Positions 1 to 6,101 of a DNA stretch of 6,389 bases are shown piece after piece. Position 1 is the first letter of the stretch, and every line of letters begins with the position of its first letter. Location of the stretch: NCBI GenBank assembly GCA_026388365.1, contig JAPLJW010000199.1, positions 1 to 6,389 on the forward strand, written 5' to 3'. The DNA comes from Deltaproteobacteria bacterium. Lineage in GTDB: Bacteria; Desulfobacterota; Syntrophia; Syntrophales; UBA5619. The translations under genes and the position numbers were made by a program. The notes beneath the pieces are model-generated. The model searched no databases. It was given only the letters and a program-made list of their open reading frames with translations, and was not told the origin of the DNA.

Positions 1-57
1 ATCGAATGCCCTCTCCCCGCGACCATCCTGTTCGACCACCTTAGGGATCAGATTCAT
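1..57 (-). CDS. clpP: ATP-dependent Clp protease proteolytic subunit ClpP, N-terminal 19 codons (cut by window edge)
   Basis: Reading the minus strand from an ATG at 57-55 gives MNLIPKVVEQDGRGERAFD before the window ends. This matches the conserved start of ClpP (consensus roughly LIPxVxEQxxRGERxxD), the serine protease subunit that forms the 14-mer chamber of ClpXP/ClpAP in the cytoplasm. The catalytic Ser/His/Asp lie outside the window and cannot be checked. A strong GGAGG ribosome site sits at 65-69, 7 bases before the ATG, inside the tig coding sequence. The start overlaps the tig stop as ATGA, so the two are very likely co-transcribed and translationally coupled. Trigger factor followed by clpP (then usually clpX and lon) is a common bacterial order, which supports the call despite the short fragment. 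Confidence 0.9.
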   Translation of the reverse strand, partial: MNLIPKVVEQDGRGERAFD

Positions 58-1388
58 TTCCTCTCCTCCGGCATATCCTTTTTTTCGCTCCCGATGGTGG
101 TCACCTTCGCCTTTGCCTCCAGGAATTCATAAGTTTTCCGGTTCAGAATCTCGCTCCGGATGTTGTCGATCAGATCGTCCTTATCCAGCGACTTCTTCAA
201 TGCTTCGTAATCCTGAGCCCTCTGCGCGGCGATCTCCCGGATCTTATTTTCCACCTCGTCGTCTCCCGCGGTCAGCCCTTCTTTGCCGGCAATCCCCTTG
301 AGCAGAAGCACCGTCTTGACGATCTTGGCCGCTTCCTCCCGGAATTGATCATGGAGCTTGAAGCTGAACTCGGCCGCCTTTTTCGGATCCATGCCGCCGG
401 AAATCATTCTCCGCTGCGTGTCGGACATCATGTAGTAGATCTGCCGTTCCACATAGGACTCCGGAACCTCGAACGCATTTTTTTCCAAAAGCCGGTCGCT
501 GATCTGTCTTTCAAACACCACGGCTATCTTTCGTTTTTTCTCCTCTTTCAGGTTCTTCCGCACATCGTCCCTGAGGGCCTCCATGGATGCATACTTTTCA
601 AAATTCTTGATAAACTGCTCGTCGATCTCCGGAATCTTCTTAATCCGTATCCCCTTGATCATGACGGCAAATTCGACATCTTTCCCAGCCAGATGTGCAG
701 CGTGGTAGTTCTCCGGAAACTGGACGGCGACGGACTTCGTATCGGCCTTCTTCATGCCGATGATCTGCTCTTCAAAGCCGGGAACAAAGGTCTTCGATCC
801 GATTTCAAGCAGGTAGTTTTCGGACTTCAGTTCCTTGAGAGGCTCGCCAGCAACGGCGCCCGCGAAATCGAGGGTAACGAAATCTCCGGCAAGAATCCCG
901 CGGTCTTCACTGACCTCCTCCATGGTGGCAAACATCTGGCGGATTTCCTGCATTCTCACCTCAAGGTCCTCCCCGGTCACGACCGGCTCTTCCTTCTCCA
1001 GCTCAAGACCAACATAGTCCCTGGGTTCAACGATGGGCTCCACCTCGACCGTTGCCGAAAAGATAAAATTCTTTTCCGCTTCGATTCCCTTCTGTTCGAT
1101 CTCCGGCTGCATCACAGCCGGAATCTTTTTCTCCTGCAACGTCTCCCAGTAGTACCGGTTCATCAGATTGGAGACCGTTTCTTCCTCGGCCTCTTCCCGG
1201 TAATGCGCCTCGAGGATCTCTCGCGGAATCCTGCCCGGCCTGAACCCCTTAACTTTGACCGTCTTCCCCACCTTGCGGTAAACCAGATCCAACTCATTCT
1301 TTACATCAGCCCAGGGGATATCAAAAGACAGTTTCTTCTTTACGGTGCTGATATCTTCAATTTTTACGGCGGCGCTGATGTCACTCAC
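54..1388 (-). CDS. tig: Trigger factor, ribosome-associated chaperone and peptidyl-prolyl isomerase
   Basis: The product is a 444-residue cytoplasmic protein, close to the usual trigger factor length of about 430. It binds ribosomal protein L23 at the exit tunnel and folds nascent chains. The N-terminal domain carries the ribosome-docking signature GFRPGRIPR at residues 48-56 (E. coli GFRKGKVP). An FKBP-type isomerase domain spans about 165-250, with GDFVTLDFAG, the LEIGS segment and FVPGFEEQIIGM visible. A long helical, charged C-terminal domain (about 255-444) forms the chaperone arms. The start is GTG at 1388-1386, chosen because an AAAGGAG ribosome site (1398-1404) lies 9 bases upstream and because the first beta-strand region of the family begins soon after. 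Upstream is tRNA-Leu with no terminator between; downstream the stop overlaps clpP. The annotation is secure; only the GTG start is less than certain. Confidence 0.97.
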   Translation of the reverse strand: MSDISAAVKIEDISTVKKKLSFDIPWADVKNELDLVYRKVGKTVKVKGFRPGRIPREILEAHYREEAEEETVSNLMNRYYWETLQEKKIPAVMQPEIEQKGIEAEKNFIFSATVEVEPIVEPRDYVGLELEKEEPVVTGEDLEVRMQEIRQMFATMEEVSEDRGILAGDFVTLDFAGAVAGEPLKELKSENYLLEIGSKTFVPGFEEQIIGMKKADTKSVAVQFPENYHAAHLAGKDVEFAVMIKGIRIKKIPEIDEQFIKNFEKYASMEALRDDVRKNLKEEKKRKIAVVFERQISDRLLEKNAFEVPESYVERQIYYMMSDTQRRMISGGMDPKKAAEFSFKLHDQFREEAAKIVKTVLLLKGIAGKEGLTAGDDEVENKIREIAAQRAQDYEALKKSLDKDDLIDNIRSEILNRKTYEFLEAKAKVTTIGSEKKDMPEERK

Positions 1389-1397
1389 GGCAATTGG

Positions 1398-1404
1398 CTC
1401 CTTT
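1398..1404 (-). promoter_or_regulatory. Ribosome binding site deciding the GTG start of tig
   Basis: AAAGGAG on the minus strand, 9 bases before the GTG at 1388-1386. No ATG lies nearby in frame at the expected N-terminus, so this site is the main support for a GTG initiation codon. Confidence 0.75.
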
Positions 1405-1438
1405 GTTCAAATATAATTTAATCGGATGATCCACAGAG

Positions 1439-1525
1439 TGGTGCGAGAGAGGGGAGTTGAACCCCTATCCGCTCAGGCGGGCTGGATCCTAAGTCCAGTG
1501 CGTCTACCAGTTCCGCCACTCTCGC
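1439..1525 (-). tRNA. tRNA-Leu, anticodon UAG
   Basis: The minus strand folds as a class II tRNA of 87 bases including an encoded CCA end (1441-1439). The acceptor stem pairs GCGAGAG with CTCTCGC. The D stem GCG/CGC, anticodon stem CTGGA/TCCAG with loop CTTAGGA (anticodon TAG), a variable arm CCGC-CTGA-GCGG, and T arm AGGGG-TTCAACT-CCCCT are all intact. The long variable arm and discriminator A73 fit leucine. It decodes CUA and, by wobble, other CUN codons. A sigma70-like promoter lies directly upstream (1543-1571). Only about 50 bases without a T-tract hairpin separate it from tig, so some transcripts may continue into tig and clpP. Confidence 0.97.
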
Positions 1526-1542
1526 AGGGTAGAAGCTCTATC

Positions 1543-1571
1543 TTTATAAACATTACCCCACCGATTGTCAA
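1543..1571 (-). promoter_or_regulatory. Sigma70-type promoter for tRNA-Leu (and possibly tig)
   Basis: On the minus strand a perfect -35 box TTGACA (1571-1566) and a -10 box TATAAA (1548-1543) are separated by exactly 17 bases. The -10 ends 17 bases before the first base of the mature tRNA, which leaves room for a short 5' leader removed by RNase P. It lies downstream of the tRNA-Pro terminator, so tRNA-Leu is an independent unit. Confidence 0.88.
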
Positions 1572-1604
1572 CGTCCATTATCGGAGAAACATCCGAAACA
1601 TATT

Positions 1605-1629
1605 AAAAAACCGCCTTTTTGGCGGTTTT
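1605..1629 (-). terminator. Rho-independent terminator after tRNA-Pro
   Basis: Perfect inverted repeat AAAACCGCC (1607-1615) / GGCGGTTTT (1621-1629) with a 5-base loop (1616-1620). Read on the minus strand, the GC stem is followed by a run of six T (1610-1605). It begins 10 bases after the tRNA-Pro CCA end (1639), so it ends that transcript. On the plus strand the stem is also followed by TTTT, so it could act in both directions, but no plus-strand gene needs it here. Confidence 0.9.
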
Positions 1630-1638
1630 AATTTCAAT

Positions 1639-1715
1639 TGGTCGGGGCGAGTGGATTTGAACCACCGGCCCTCTGAACCCCATTCAGATACGCTACCAGA
1701 CTGCGCCACGCCCCG
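1639..1715 (-). tRNA. tRNA-Pro, anticodon GGG
   Basis: A 77-base minus-strand tRNA with encoded CCA (1641-1639). The acceptor stem pairs CGGGGCG with CGCCCCG, giving the C1-G72 pair typical of bacterial tRNA-Pro. The anticodon stem TCTGA/TCAGA holds loop ATGGGGT, hence anticodon GGG followed by G37, the base that TrmD methylates in this tRNA. The T arm GGTGG-TTCAAAT-CCACT contains one G-U wobble. It reads CCC and CCU codons. It is flanked by its own promoter (1741-1770) and terminator (1605-1629). Confidence 0.97.
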
Positions 1716-1740
1716 ACATGAATCAGCTCAATTTTAAGGG

Positions 1741-1770
1741 CTTCTACCACCAATCTTAAACCCATGTCAA
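1741..1770 (-). promoter_or_regulatory. Probable sigma70 promoter for tRNA-Pro
   Basis: On the minus strand a perfect TTGACA (1770-1765) is followed, after an 18-base spacer, by TAGAAG (1746-1741), a four-of-six match to the -10 consensus. The -10 ends 25 bases before the mature tRNA. The -35 is convincing and the -10 less so. Confidence 0.65.
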
Positions 1771-1792
1771 GGGCAATGAGGCATAAAAAAAC

Positions 1793-1821
1793 TTGAATTT
1801 ATACCATAGATCAATTATATG
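1793..1821 (+). promoter_or_regulatory. Probable sigma70 promoter for the lytic transglycosylase gene
   Basis: TTGAAT (1793-1798) and TATATG (1816-1821) are spaced by 17 bases; TTATAT (1815-1820) with 16 bases is an alternative -10. Transcription would begin near 1827-1829. The in-frame ATG at 1819 falls inside the -10 box, so it would not be on the transcript. This argues for the start at 1846. The promoter is divergent from that of tRNA-Pro, with the two -35 boxes 22 bases apart. Confidence 0.55.
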
Positions 1822-1834
1822 TTTATCCAAGTTT

Positions 1835-1838
1835 GGAG
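1835..1838 (+). promoter_or_regulatory. Ribosome binding site deciding the start at 1846
   Basis: GGAG within TTTGGAGAA, 7 bases before the ATG at 1846. Neither the upstream in-frame ATG (1819) nor the downstream one (1876) has a comparable site. Confidence 0.7.
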
Positions 1839-1845
1839 AAATACG

Positions 1846-2475
1846 ATGACCGGGAAGGTGATTGCAGGCCGAACGATGTATAAATACGATTTGCCTTTTA
1901 CCCTTGTACTGACCTTTCTTTTACTCATGGCCTCCCTATGCCATGCGGACATCTACAAATACACAGACCCGGAGGGGGTCATCCACCTGACCAACGTCCC
2001 CACTGAACCCGATATCCCCTATGTTCTGGTCATGAAGGAGAAGCGTGTCATCTTCGAGTTGAAAGGGGATATCCCCCTTTACGAAGATCTGATTGCCCGG
2101 GCCTCGGAAAGATACCGCGTCGACTCCGCTCTGGTCAAAGCCATCATCAAGGCGGAATCGAACTTCAATCACCGGGCCGTCTCACCTGTCGGCGCACGGG
2201 GCCTGATGCAGCTCATGCCAGCCACGGCGGCATCTCTTCAGGTGAAGGATTCCTTTCATCCCGAGACCAATATCGACGGCGGCGTCCGCTACCTGCGTTA
2301 CCTCATGAATCTGTTCAACAGTAACCTTCCCCTCGTCCTGGCTGCCTACAATGCGGGTGAAAACGCCGTCATTCGGCACAACAATCGCATTCCCCCCTAT
2401 CCGGAAACGCAGACCTATGTGAAACGCGTTCTGAATTATCTCGACGGGTACAACAAGCGGAACGTCGCCCCATAA
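1846..2475 (+). CDS. Exported lytic transglycosylase, SLT/GH23 domain with N-terminal DUF4124-like segment
   Basis: The product is 209 residues from the ATG at 1846, chosen for its ribosome site and because the ATG at 1819 overlaps the promoter. A basic N-terminus and a hydrophobic stretch (about 16-32) ending CHA-D make a signal peptide, so the enzyme acts in the periplasm. Next comes a DUF4124-like segment (about 35-55: IYKYTDPEGVIHLTNVP). Residues about 80-205 form a lysozyme-like SLT domain. The catalytic glutamate is E104 in IIKAESNFN, followed by SPVGARGLMQLMP (113-125) and AAYNAGE (166-172), the classic family-1 motifs. Such enzymes cleave the glycan strand of peptidoglycan between MurNAc and GlcNAc to give 1,6-anhydro products. 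The substrate role (remodelling, or insertion of envelope machinery) cannot be told from sequence. No lipobox is evident: the Cys at 32 lacks a proper L-x-[AG]-C context. It is transcribed opposite to all neighbours and ends 6 bases from the comEA-like stop. Confidence 0.92.
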   Translation: MTGKVIAGRTMYKYDLPFTLVLTFLLLMASLCHADIYKYTDPEGVIHLTNVPTEPDIPYVLVMKEKRVIFELKGDIPLYEDLIARASERYRVDSALVKAIIKAESNFNHRAVSPVGARGLMQLMPATAASLQVKDSFHPETNIDGGVRYLRYLMNLFNSNLPLVLAAYNAGENAVIRHNNRIPPYPETQTYVKRVLNYLDGYNKRNVAP

Positions 2476-2481
2476 AATGAA

Positions 2482-3048
2482 TCAGGGCGCCTGCCCTGCG
2501 ATCAGATATCCCTTGAGACCGTTCAATTTCTTTTCCTTGATTCCGGGTACCGCCGTGAGATCCGAAAGATCCCGGAATACGCCCCTTTGTTTGCGCAACT
2601 GAATGATCTGATAAGCCATTTTTTCGCCGATGCCGGGAATCAGGGAAAGATCCTCCTCCGAGGCGCGATTGAGGTCGACCGGCAGACCCAGGGCCAGCCT
2701 CTTTGCGGCGGCCATCTCCCCGATTTCCACCTCTCCCCGCCCAGAGGTCACCAGGACGGAACCAGCGGAAATCCCCACGCCTTCGATCTTCTCGCCGTCA
2801 TTCATTCCTGGAATGTCCGCAATTTCGAGTACTTTCTTGATGGTCGTTCCCTCCGGCAGAAAATAAATCCCCTCCCTCCCCGGATCGCCTGCGACCTCAA
2901 CGGCCACCAAACCCGATCCCTGACTTCCCCAAGGGATGGGTGATTCCCGAACCGGTTGCCGTACATTGAGGAGAGAAGCCCCATAGACGGCCAGAGAGGC
3001 CATCAAAACCGTCAGGGCGCCCAGTCTCTGTCCTTCGGAAACCCACAT
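2482..3048 (-). CDS. ComEA-like helix-hairpin-helix protein with one N-terminal membrane segment
   Basis: The product is 188 residues. Residues about 9-28 form one hydrophobic membrane segment or anchor, followed by a polar linker. Residues about 47-118 resemble the SLBB/beta-grasp segment of ComEA (VAVEVAGDPGREGIYFLPEGTT, then a leucine-rich helix). Residues 124-183 hold a tandem helix-hairpin-helix: DLNRAS (125-130), IPGIGEKMAYQII (137-149) and VPGIKEKKLNGLKGYL (167-182). This is the ComEA order, a periplasm-facing DNA-binding receptor for transforming DNA. In many Gram-negative bacteria such proteins exist without a known competence system, so a DNA-uptake role is inference only. The ATG directly follows the lysC stop (TGAATG), with AAGGA 7 bases upstream inside lysC, so it is the last gene of the folP-tsaE-lysC operon. 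I saw no hairpin/T-tract terminator after it before the convergent gene. Confidence 0.85.
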   Translation of the reverse strand: MWVSEGQRLGALTVLMASLAVYGASLLNVRQPVRESPIPWGSQGSGLVAVEVAGDPGREGIYFLPEGTTIKKVLEIADIPGMNDGEKIEGVGISAGSVLVTSGRGEVEIGEMAAAKRLALGLPVDLNRASEEDLSLIPGIGEKMAYQIIQLRKQRGVFRDLSDLTAVPGIKEKKLNGLKGYLIAGQAP

Positions 3049-3531
3049 TCAGGATTCCTTTCCCATATCGAAGGCGTCGTGCAAAACCGTGACGGCCAGC
3101 TCCGTGTACTTCGCCTCCACGATGCAGGAGACCTTGATTTCGGAGGTGCTGATCATCATGATGTTAATCCCTTCGCGGGCGAGCGTCTCGAACATCCGGG
3201 CCGCAACCCCGGCGTGGCTGACCATGCCGACGCCGATGATCGATACCTTCGCCACATTGTCGTCGACCTCTAATTTTTCTGCGCCGACCCCCTGCACCAC
3301 CCCGGAAATGATCCGCGTCGCCTCGCGGAGATCCTTCCGGGAGACCGTAAAGGTGAGATCCGTATACCCCTGAATGCTCGCGTTCTGGATAATCATATCG
3401 ACGATGATGTTATGCTCCGAAAGGGGCGTGAACAGACGGGCCGCAACGCCGGGGCGGTCCGGAACATGAACCACCGTGATTTTCGCCTGATCCCGATCAT
3501 AGGTTACGCCGGCCACCACTTCCTTCTCCAT
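3049..3531 (-). other. lysC: Probable internal translation start producing the aspartate kinase beta subunit
   Basis: An in-frame ATG at 3531-3529 (codon 247 of lysC) is preceded by GGGAGG (3545-3540) with 8 bases between, an excellent ribosome site within coding sequence. It would yield a 160-residue protein starting [18 protein letters not shown], made of the two ACT domains only. The position and first residues line up with the known beta-chain start of the alpha2beta2 aspartokinases of Corynebacterium and Bacillus, as I recall them. That the beta chain is made in this organism is inference. Confidence 0.65.
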
Positions 3532-4269
3532 ATCCTTTTCCTCCCTGGTCACCAAGGTTCCCCCTTCATCTGTGAACGAGGATTTAACATACACCGGAAC
3601 ATTGTATTTTTTGGCAAGCTCTACGGAGCGCGGCTGGAGCACCTTGGCCCCTGCCCTGGCCATCTCCAGCATCTCATCATAGGTGATCCGGTCCAGCCTC
3701 CGGGCGTTGCTGCAGATGTTGGGATCGGCGGTATACACCCCGTCCACGTCGGTGTAGATGTCGCAGACATCGGCATTGAGCGCGGCGGCCAGGGCCACGG
3801 CGCTGGTGTCCGATCCGCCCCGTCCCAGGGTGGTGATGTTGTTTTTCGGATCGATGCCCTGGAAACCAGCAACAACCACAATGGTCCCCTTCTTCAGTTC
3901 AGCGCGGATGGCCTCCGTATCCACGTTCAGGATGCGGGCCTTCTTGAAGGCCTGATCGGTCAAAACCCGAACCTGAAATCCCAGGAAAGATTTCGCCGGG
4001 TATCCCATACCGTTCAGCATGATCGCGAGCAGCGTGACCGTCACCTGCTCGCCCGTGGAGATGAGGGAATCGTATTCCCTGGGCTCAGGTTCGTCCGCCG
4101 CCTTCTGCGCGAGCTGGATCAGACGATCCGTCTCCCCCGACATCGCCGACAGGACGACGACCACGTCATTTCCCTCTTCCTTTGTCCGGATCACCTTCTT
4201 TGCCACATTCGCAATCTTGTCGAGATTGCCGACCGAGGTGCCGCCGTACTTTTGAACCACCAGAGCCAT
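3049..4269 (-). CDS. lysC: Aspartate kinase, two ACT domains (aspartokinase alpha chain)
   Basis: The 406-residue cytoplasmic enzyme phosphorylates L-aspartate with ATP to aspartyl-4-phosphate, the entry step to lysine/diaminopimelate, threonine and methionine. Kinase motifs seen are KYGGTSV (7-13), SGETDRL (44-50), STGE (71-74), GFQGID (135-140), [14 protein letters not shown] (146-159) and [12 protein letters not shown] (172-183). Two ACT domains follow, at about 262-322 ([16 protein letters not shown]) and 341-400 ([15 protein letters not shown]). The length and layout match the Bacillus/Corynebacterium type with alpha and beta subunits; there is no homoserine dehydrogenase fusion. The ACT domains imply feedback control by lysine and/or threonine, but which ligand cannot be read here. 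The ATG follows an AAGGAGG site (4280-4286) by 10 bases and the tsaE stop by 3. The symbol follows common usage for a monofunctional enzyme. Confidence 0.96.
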   Translation of the reverse strand: MALVVQKYGGTSVGNLDKIANVAKKVIRTKEEGNDVVVVLSAMSGETDRLIQLAQKAADEPEPREYDSLISTGEQVTVTLLAIMLNGMGYPAKSFLGFQVRVLTDQAFKKARILNVDTEAIRAELKKGTIVVVAGFQGIDPKNNITTLGRGGSDTSAVALAAALNADVCDIYTDVDGVYTADPNICSNARRLDRITYDEMLEMARAGAKVLQPRSVELAKKYNVPVYVKSSFTDEGGTLVTREEKDMEKEVVAGVTYDRDQAKITVVHVPDRPGVAARLFTPLSEHNIIVDMIIQNASIQGYTDLTFTVSRKDLREATRIISGVVQGVGAEKLEVDDNVAKVSIIGVGMVSHAGVAARMFETLAREGINIMMISTSEIKVSCIVEAKYTELAVTVLHDAFDMGKES

Positions 4270-4272
4270 CTG

Positions 4273-4767
4273 CTAATATCCTCCTTCTTTAAGGGTCATC
4301 TTCCAGAAGCCGATTCGGTCCCGGCAACCGGAAATCTCAATTTTTCTCACGTTCTCTTCCAGATAGGTCATCACGACAAACAGGGCATCGACCGGAACAG
4401 CCGCCAGCACCTTTTCCGCCCATTCGATGACCACGACGCCCTTTCCGGACAGATACTCATCATACCCCATTTCAGCAAGGTCGGCGCATCCCGTCAGACG
4501 ATAAACATCCAGATGATAAAGGTCCACCCGCCGTCCCGGATACTCGTTGATGAGCGTAAAGGTCGGCGAGGTCACCACATAGCTCTCCGGAACGCCGAGC
4601 CCGTTTGCGATTCCCTGGGTCAGGCAGGTCTTTCCGGAACCCAGTTCTCCGGTCAGGGCAACGACATCCCCCGCCTCGAGACCATCCGCCAGAATCCGCC
4701 CGATCCGGAAGGTTTCCTCCGGACTTTTTGATAACAGAACCATAGCCGATCGCTTCCCTGAGATCAT
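4273..4767 (-). CDS. tsaE: TsaE, ATPase of the tRNA threonylcarbamoyladenosine (t6A) pathway
   Basis: The product is 164 residues, near the family norm of about 150-160. TsaE works with TsaB and TsaD (with TsaC/Sua5 supplying threonylcarbamoyl-AMP) to modify A37 of tRNAs that read ANN codons. Motifs visible are a Walker A/P-loop GELGSGKT (40-47), SPTFTLINEY (67-76), LYHLDVYR (83-90) and VVIEWAEK (112-119, with the E-W pair typical of the family). TsaB, TsaC and TsaD are not in this window. The start is uncertain. The ATG at 4767 is 1 base after the folP stop and has a moderate AGGG site 6 bases upstream. The ATG at 4743 (codon 9, giving MVLLSKSPEET) also fits family N-termini and would give 156 residues. 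Co-transcription with folP and lysC looks certain from the spacing; I see no functional reason for the linkage. Confidence 0.95.
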   Translation of the reverse strand: MISGKRSAMVLLSKSPEETFRIGRILADGLEAGDVVALTGELGSGKTCLTQGIANGLGVPESYVVTSPTFTLINEYPGRRVDLYHLDVYRLTGCADLAEMGYDEYLSGKGVVVIEWAEKVLAAVPVDALFVVMTYLEENVRKIEISGCRDRIGFWKMTLKEGGY

Positions 4768-4768
4768 C

Positions 4769-5977
4769 TTACGCCCTCATTAAGGCGTCCGCCATGGTCG
4801 CAACCTTCTTCATCATCGCAACGTCATGGACCCGGATGACCTGTCCCCCATGGAGGATCGCCGCCGTGACCGCCGCCGCGGTTCCCTCATCCCGTTCCGC
4901 CGGCGTCCCCCCTATGACCCGGCCGATAAAGGCCTTGCGAGAGACCCCGACCAGGATCGGTCTTCCCAAAATCTTGAATTCACTGAGATACCTGATAAGG
5001 CGCATGTTGTCCGTCGTCGTTTTGCCAAAACCGATACCCGGATCGACCATGATCTGCGTCGGATCGATTCCCGCATTCCCGGCCCGTTCGATTCTCCTTT
5101 TCAAATAAGCGATAATCTCTCCCCTCAGAGAAGAATACGCAAGATCCCCCGCCTGCATCGACTTCGGCATCCCCCTCATGTGCATGAGAACGACGGCCGC
5201 ACCGGCGTCGGCCACGACGTTCGCCATGGCCTCATCAGACCCCATCGCACTGACGTCATTGACGATTTCCGCCCCCTCCCCCAGGGCTTTCCGCGCCACA
5301 GACGCCTTCATGGTATCAACCGAGAGCGGCAGATCGGTCCGTGCAGCGAGGGCCCGAATGACCGGGATAACCCGCCGCATCTCCTCTTCCTGAGAAACGG
5401 GATCCGATCCGGGGCGGGTGGATTCGCCTCCGATGTCGAGAATGTCCGCCCCTTCTTCCGCCATCCGGATCCCCTCTTCCACGGCTTTTTCCGGAGAATC
5501 GAACCGGCCGCCGTCCGAGAAGGAATCCGGGGTGACGTTGAGGATCCCCATAATCAGCGTCCGTTCCCCAAGGTACATTTCCCTCCGGGAGGTCCGGAGC
5601 AGGAACGAATCCACGAAGAAGTTTTTCAATATCTCCCGGATCCGTTCGGAAACCCCGCTCAAACCGAAGGGCTGCGCAGAAATTTTTTCGGCGAACCGCT
5701 GCATCTGCTTGAGCGTCCCCATCAGGATGACATCCGATCGGGCGACGCTGCACGCGGCCGTCCCCCGGGCGACGGCCGCATCCCCCCCCAGGGAGAGCAT
5801 CTCCTGTTTGATGATGTTGGCCGCCCGGCACTCCAGGCCGTCGAGAACCATGTTCAGATGGAACATCTTGGGGAGCATCGCCTGAACGCCGTAGGGATCC
5901 ACGTCCGCCCTCTTCAGGACGTCAATGGCCTCTTTTTCCGAGGTCAGATGCAGATATCGGATTCCAAAGTCATCCAT
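4769..5977 (-). CDS. folP: Dihydropteroate synthase, long form with extra N-terminal domain
   Basis: The product is 402 residues from the ATG at 5977. FolP condenses 7,8-dihydropterin pyrophosphate with p-aminobenzoate, the sulfonamide-sensitive step of folate synthesis. The TIM-barrel core (about 125-402) has all hallmarks: IMGILNVTPDSFSDGG (142-157), DIGGESTRPG (181-190), SVDT (219-222), VND (239-241), MHMRG (266-270), DPGIGFGKT (312-320), GVSRK (344-348) and RVHD (382-385). Typical FolP is about 270-280 residues, so about 120 residues at the N-terminus are additional. These carry YLHLTSEKEA, a Met/Leu-rich stretch around 35-65 and the segment DVILMGTLKQMQRFAEK. They have no motif I can assign. 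The ATG was preferred over a TTG two codons upstream (5983), but neither has a good ribosome site, so the start is the weakest part. It is the first gene of the folP-tsaE-lysC-comEA-like operon. Confidence 0.95.
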   Translation of the reverse strand: MDDFGIRYLHLTSEKEAIDVLKRADVDPYGVQAMLPKMFHLNMVLDGLECRAANIIKQEMLSLGGDAAVARGTAACSVARSDVILMGTLKQMQRFAEKISAQPFGLSGVSERIREILKNFFVDSFLLRTSRREMYLGERTLIMGILNVTPDSFSDGGRFDSPEKAVEEGIRMAEEGADILDIGGESTRPGSDPVSQEEEMRRVIPVIRALAARTDLPLSVDTMKASVARKALGEGAEIVNDVSAMGSDEAMANVVADAGAAVVLMHMRGMPKSMQAGDLAYSSLRGEIIAYLKRRIERAGNAGIDPTQIMVDPGIGFGKTTTDNMRLIRYLSEFKILGRPILVGVSRKAFIGRVIGGTPAERDEGTAAAVTAAILHGGQVIRVHDVAMMKKVATMADALMRA

Positions 5978-6101
5978 AGCCAAGCCGGAGTGCCGTACAA
6001 ATGATTTACGAATACACCATGATGATCCGCTGATTCGGTCCTTATGATCCCATCAGAACCCAAGACCGGCGTGTAACAACCCGTTTAAAAAGCTGCCGAT
6101 C
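5978..6101. other. folP upstream region, no confident promoter
   Basis: These 124 bases lie between the folP ATG and the inverted-repeat element. I looked on the minus strand for sigma70 or sigma54 boxes and found only poor matches (for example TTGTTA with no good -10 at 16-18 bases). No small ORF with a ribosome site is seen. The operon may be read from ftsH through the repeat, or from a promoter type I cannot recognise. Confidence 0.4.

Noticed and set aside
345..1421. 358-codon plus-strand ORF opposite tig
   Set aside because: Fully antisense to a well-supported gene. Its composition is rich in His, Leu and Arg, with no motif, as expected from the complementary strand of GC-rich coding DNA.
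1426..1737. Plus-strand ORF of 103 codons across the intergenic region
   Set aside because: It runs antisense through both tRNA genes. Its peptide (ERGVEPLSAQAG, RVDLNHRPSEP) is the familiar false product of reverse-read tRNA-Leu and tRNA-Pro.
1819..1845. Upstream ATG adding nine residues to the transglycosylase
   Set aside because: It has no ribosome site and falls inside the likely -10 box, so it would not be transcribed; the ATG at 1846 has GGAG at 7 bases.
3412..4731. 439-codon plus-strand ORF opposite lysC and tsaE
   Set aside because: It spans two clearly real minus-strand genes and shows no domain, ribosome site or signal; it is a codon-bias shadow.
3049..5977. folP-tsaE-lysC-comEA-like operon as a novel functional system
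   Set aside because: All four are known families and three are core housekeeping genes. Tight spacing shows co-transcription, but nothing in the sequence points to a joint new function.
5978..5983. TTG start for folP two codons before the ATG
   Set aside because: No ribosome site favours it, and an ATG is available two codons on. The difference is trivial and unresolved by sequence alone.
4826..6004. 392-codon plus-strand ORF opposite folP
   Set aside because: Arg/Pro/His-rich antisense reading of folP with no recognisable feature.
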